Assembly (NCBI RefSeq): GCF_002270355.1
Contig: NZ_NJFZ01000003.1
Coordinates: forward strand, 346,307-410,306
Source: Flectobacillus sp. BAB-3569
GTDB lineage: Bacteria; Bacteroidota; Bacteroidia; Cytophagales; Spirosomataceae
Length of the DNA: 64,000 nucleotides
Reading direction: 5' to 3'
Shown: piece after piece, positions 61,920-64,000 of the stretch
Numbering within the stretch: the stretch's first letter is position 1
Layout: each line of letters begins with the position of its first letter
The notes under the pieces: model-generated
Told to the model about the DNA's origin: nothing
The model's database searches: none
The model's input: only the letters and a program-made list of their open reading frames with translations
Program-made: the position numbers and the translations under genes

Positions 61920-64000
61920 ATGAAAAAACACTTAGACTATTCTACCTTGTATTATTTTATTGTTTGACGATTATGTATGGATATTCGCAAGCAACGATAA
62001 CTCCAGTAGCAGGTACTTATACATGTACAGGAAGTGGTACTGTAAAGCTTAGAGTGACTAAAGGTAAATTTAGTTACGAATGGACTAATGCCTCAGCTCC
62101 TACAACTGTTATTGGTACAGACAGTACGATTATTGTCGGGCCAGGTACCTACAATGCAAGATATAAAGAGACAGCCTTAAGTACTACTTGGGTAACTGCT
62201 ACAGCCTACACAGTAGCTCAAATTGTCCCAAGTGCCATTACTGCTAGTGCGGCAAGTTCAACTTCGGGTATATTTTGTGGAACAAGTGGTGTAACCCTCA
62301 ATGCTTCTACTGCTGCTAATTATACGTGGAAACGTAGCTCTAGCCCTACTCCTGTGACAGTAGGAAGTGCTTCAGCATTGACTGTTACGGGTAATTCGAT
62401 TGTCACAGGTGGAACTTATTCATTTACAGTAACAACTACCAACCCTACCTCTTCATGCTCGGCGACGTCTAATGCTATTTCGTTAACGCTTTATCCAAGT
62501 GCGCCTGCCAAGCCTACTATTTCGGCAGATGGTGTTACTACTTTTTGTAGTGGGAATACAGTTGGATTGAGTTCTTCATATACCGCTGGTAGTAACGTTT
62601 GGACTCGCTCTGTGGGTGCGGATACTACTACTACTGGAACCAACAAAATTACAATAAGAGTGACCAATACCGTTTCGGTAGTGGCTAAAGATGCCAATGG
62701 TTGTGTGTCGCCATCGTCAGATCCTATTACTGTAACAGTCAATCCTGTACCTACTGCACCAGTTATTACACCAAGTGGAAGTTTGAGTATTTGTGCTGGA
62801 GATAGCCTTTTAATCAGTTCAGATAATAAAGGAACAGGTTCGTATACATGGAGTAATAGCCAGACTACAAGAACCATTTACGCAAAAACGGCAGGAAGCT
62901 ATAGCGTAAGATTTACTAACTCTTTTGGATGTATATCTCCAGTTTCTAACACATTTGTTCTTAGCATCAACGCTTTGCCTGCAAAGCCTACCATCACTGC
63001 CGATGCAGCCCTTACTTTTTGTGAAGGGTTCACTGTAGGTTTGAGTTCATCATATAGTGCTTTTAAAAATGTTTGGACACGCAATGTAAGAGGAGTCATA
63101 AGTGATACTGTCACAAATACATCTGCGAAATTGACTGTGAGAAATTCAGCTGTAATTACGGTAAGAGCCTTGGATGCAAATGGTTGCTACTCTTTGCCAG
63201 CAACATCGGTAACTACCAAGATGAATGCTCGCCCTGTTACTCCTGTAGTTTCTGTGGTAACATATCCAAGCAATCCTATTCAACAAAGTGGCTTTAACAT
63301 CGGACTTTGTACAGGAGATAGTGTGCAATTTGCCCTTCAAAATACAGGATCTTACACAAAAGGTTCTTACTTGTGGTCAAATACTAAAACAACTAAAAAT
63401 ATTACGGCTACGTCTTCTGGATCATATTATTTGGTGTACACCGATACACTTGGTTGTAAGTCTGTAGAATCAACAGCTTTTATAGTAACAATCAATAGCC
63501 GTCCTTCACAACCTGTAATCTCTTATACTTCACCATTGGAATTTTGTGATGGAGGAAAGGTTATTTTGACCTCTTCAACATCGTTTCAATATTTATGGAA
63601 CACTGGAGAAAATACTGCAGCTATTACTGTAACGAAGTCAGGATCTTTTAATGTAATTGCTATTAATGACAAGGGCTGTCGCTCCGTATTAGCTTCAAGT
63701 AATATCAGTGTTATAGTGAACCCATTGCCTCCCAAGCCAACGATTGCGGCCAGTGGATCTTTGACTTTTTGTCCTGATAAAAGTGTAACCTTAACATCTT
63801 CGTCATCAGAGACTATTTATATTTGGAGTGAGAAATTAAGTGAAAGGACAAACTTTTCGAATACCCAAAGTATCCTTGTGAATAAATCGGGTAAATACAC
63901 TGTACAGACTCAATCTTTAAAAGGATGTGTATCAAAAAGTTCTGATACAACTTTGGTAACAGTACTCGAGGCTCCTCAAGCTCCAACTATTTACGCACTT
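61920..64000 (+). CDS. Large Ig-repeat surface protein, partial, with frameshift at its start
   Basis: ATG 61920 is followed by an A6 run (61923-61928). As read, it stops after 16 codons. With one more A the frame becomes MKKTLRLFYLVLFY, a good signal peptide ending YSQA, and stays open for 690 codons to the window edge. Repeats of about 75 residues follow, with wording like PAKPTISADGVTTFCSGNTV, WTRSV and DANGCVSPSSD (Cys at TFC and NGC). This is the Ig/PKD-like adhesin design seen in the two CHU_C proteins. C-terminal sorting domain not visible. Confidence 0.7.

Noticed and set aside
62491-63340. Minus-strand open frames at the right end
   Set aside because: Shadows of the Ser/Thr/Val-rich surface protein on the + strand.

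Overview
The window is AT-rich chromosomal DNA of a Bacteroidota bacterium, most likely from the Cytophagales (Spirosoma/Flectobacillus/Arcicella/Emticicia-like). The indications are two large proteins ending in the gliding-motility-associated (type IX secretion type B) C-terminal domain, planctomycete-type cytochrome/DUF1501/DUF1553 genes, promoter boxes of the Bacteroidota TAnnTTTG type, and genes with no Shine-Dalgarno sequences. The genus is an inference; no rRNA or complete tRNA is present.

Region 1 (1-9.8 kb) is a mobile element. A leftward train of mostly small genes faces a divergent XRE repressor at 9294-9653, with repeated operator-like boxes between them. The train encodes a Cro-sized regulator, several single-span membrane microproteins (most below 60 aa), a winged-helix replication-type protein, a VapC toxin with a 49-aa antitoxin, a ribbon-helix-helix/coiled-coil protein, and at the left edge a P-loop ATPase of Zot/FtsK-HerA type that runs out of the window. 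The most unusual object in the window is here: the coiled-coil gene at 1548-2648 and its upstream region carry about 49 copies of GTTTTC/GAAAAC in 1.1 kb. The array continues outside the coding sequence and is kept by codon choice inside it. It looks like a self-encoded centromere, packaging or operator array. The right border has a tRNA-3'-end-like fragment and a terminator.

Region 2 (9.8-14.1 kb) is a decayed accessory stretch: an IS3-type transposase fragment, three unrecognised genes, a complete IS5-family insertion sequence with 21-bp inverted repeats, and a frameshifted gene ending at a near-ideal bidirectional terminator.

Region 3 (14.2-24.7 kb) is an exported, probably polysaccharide- or sugar-related gene set (c-type cytochrome with LRR, Tat-exported beta-propeller, DUF1501, DUF1549/1553) with a divergent AraC regulator, followed by a PAS/HisKA protein. 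Region 4 (25-34 kb) holds a lipoprotein, a CarboxypepD_reg-like surface protein, an HxlR/NmrA redox pair, an exported sugar isomerase-like TIM barrel, an HD phosphohydrolase and a GH20 hexosaminidase. Region 5 (34-46.8 kb) has SbcC and a surface-glycan cluster (glycosyltransferases, deacetylase, GT87-like membrane protein, FkbM methyltransferase, MsbA-type exporter). Region 6 (46.9-49.7 kb) places a two-gene ATPase/PD-(D/E)xK-like cassette beside nuoB-nuoC. Region 7 (50-64 kb) holds two gliding-type surface proteins, recG, a DUF3050 gene, adk, obgE and the start of a very large Ig-repeat surface protein.

Two features run across the window. First, at least five families of short-period repeats (cores such as GGCACAAAG, AACTCAAAACTCA, GAAATCAGAAATCC) occupy most gaps between genes; at 41.0-41.6 kb they build a 600-bp inverted structure. 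Second, six genes are broken by one-base shifts, and five of these are repaired by adding one A or T to a short homopolymer. That suggests either sequence error or homopolymer-mediated decay or phase variation.
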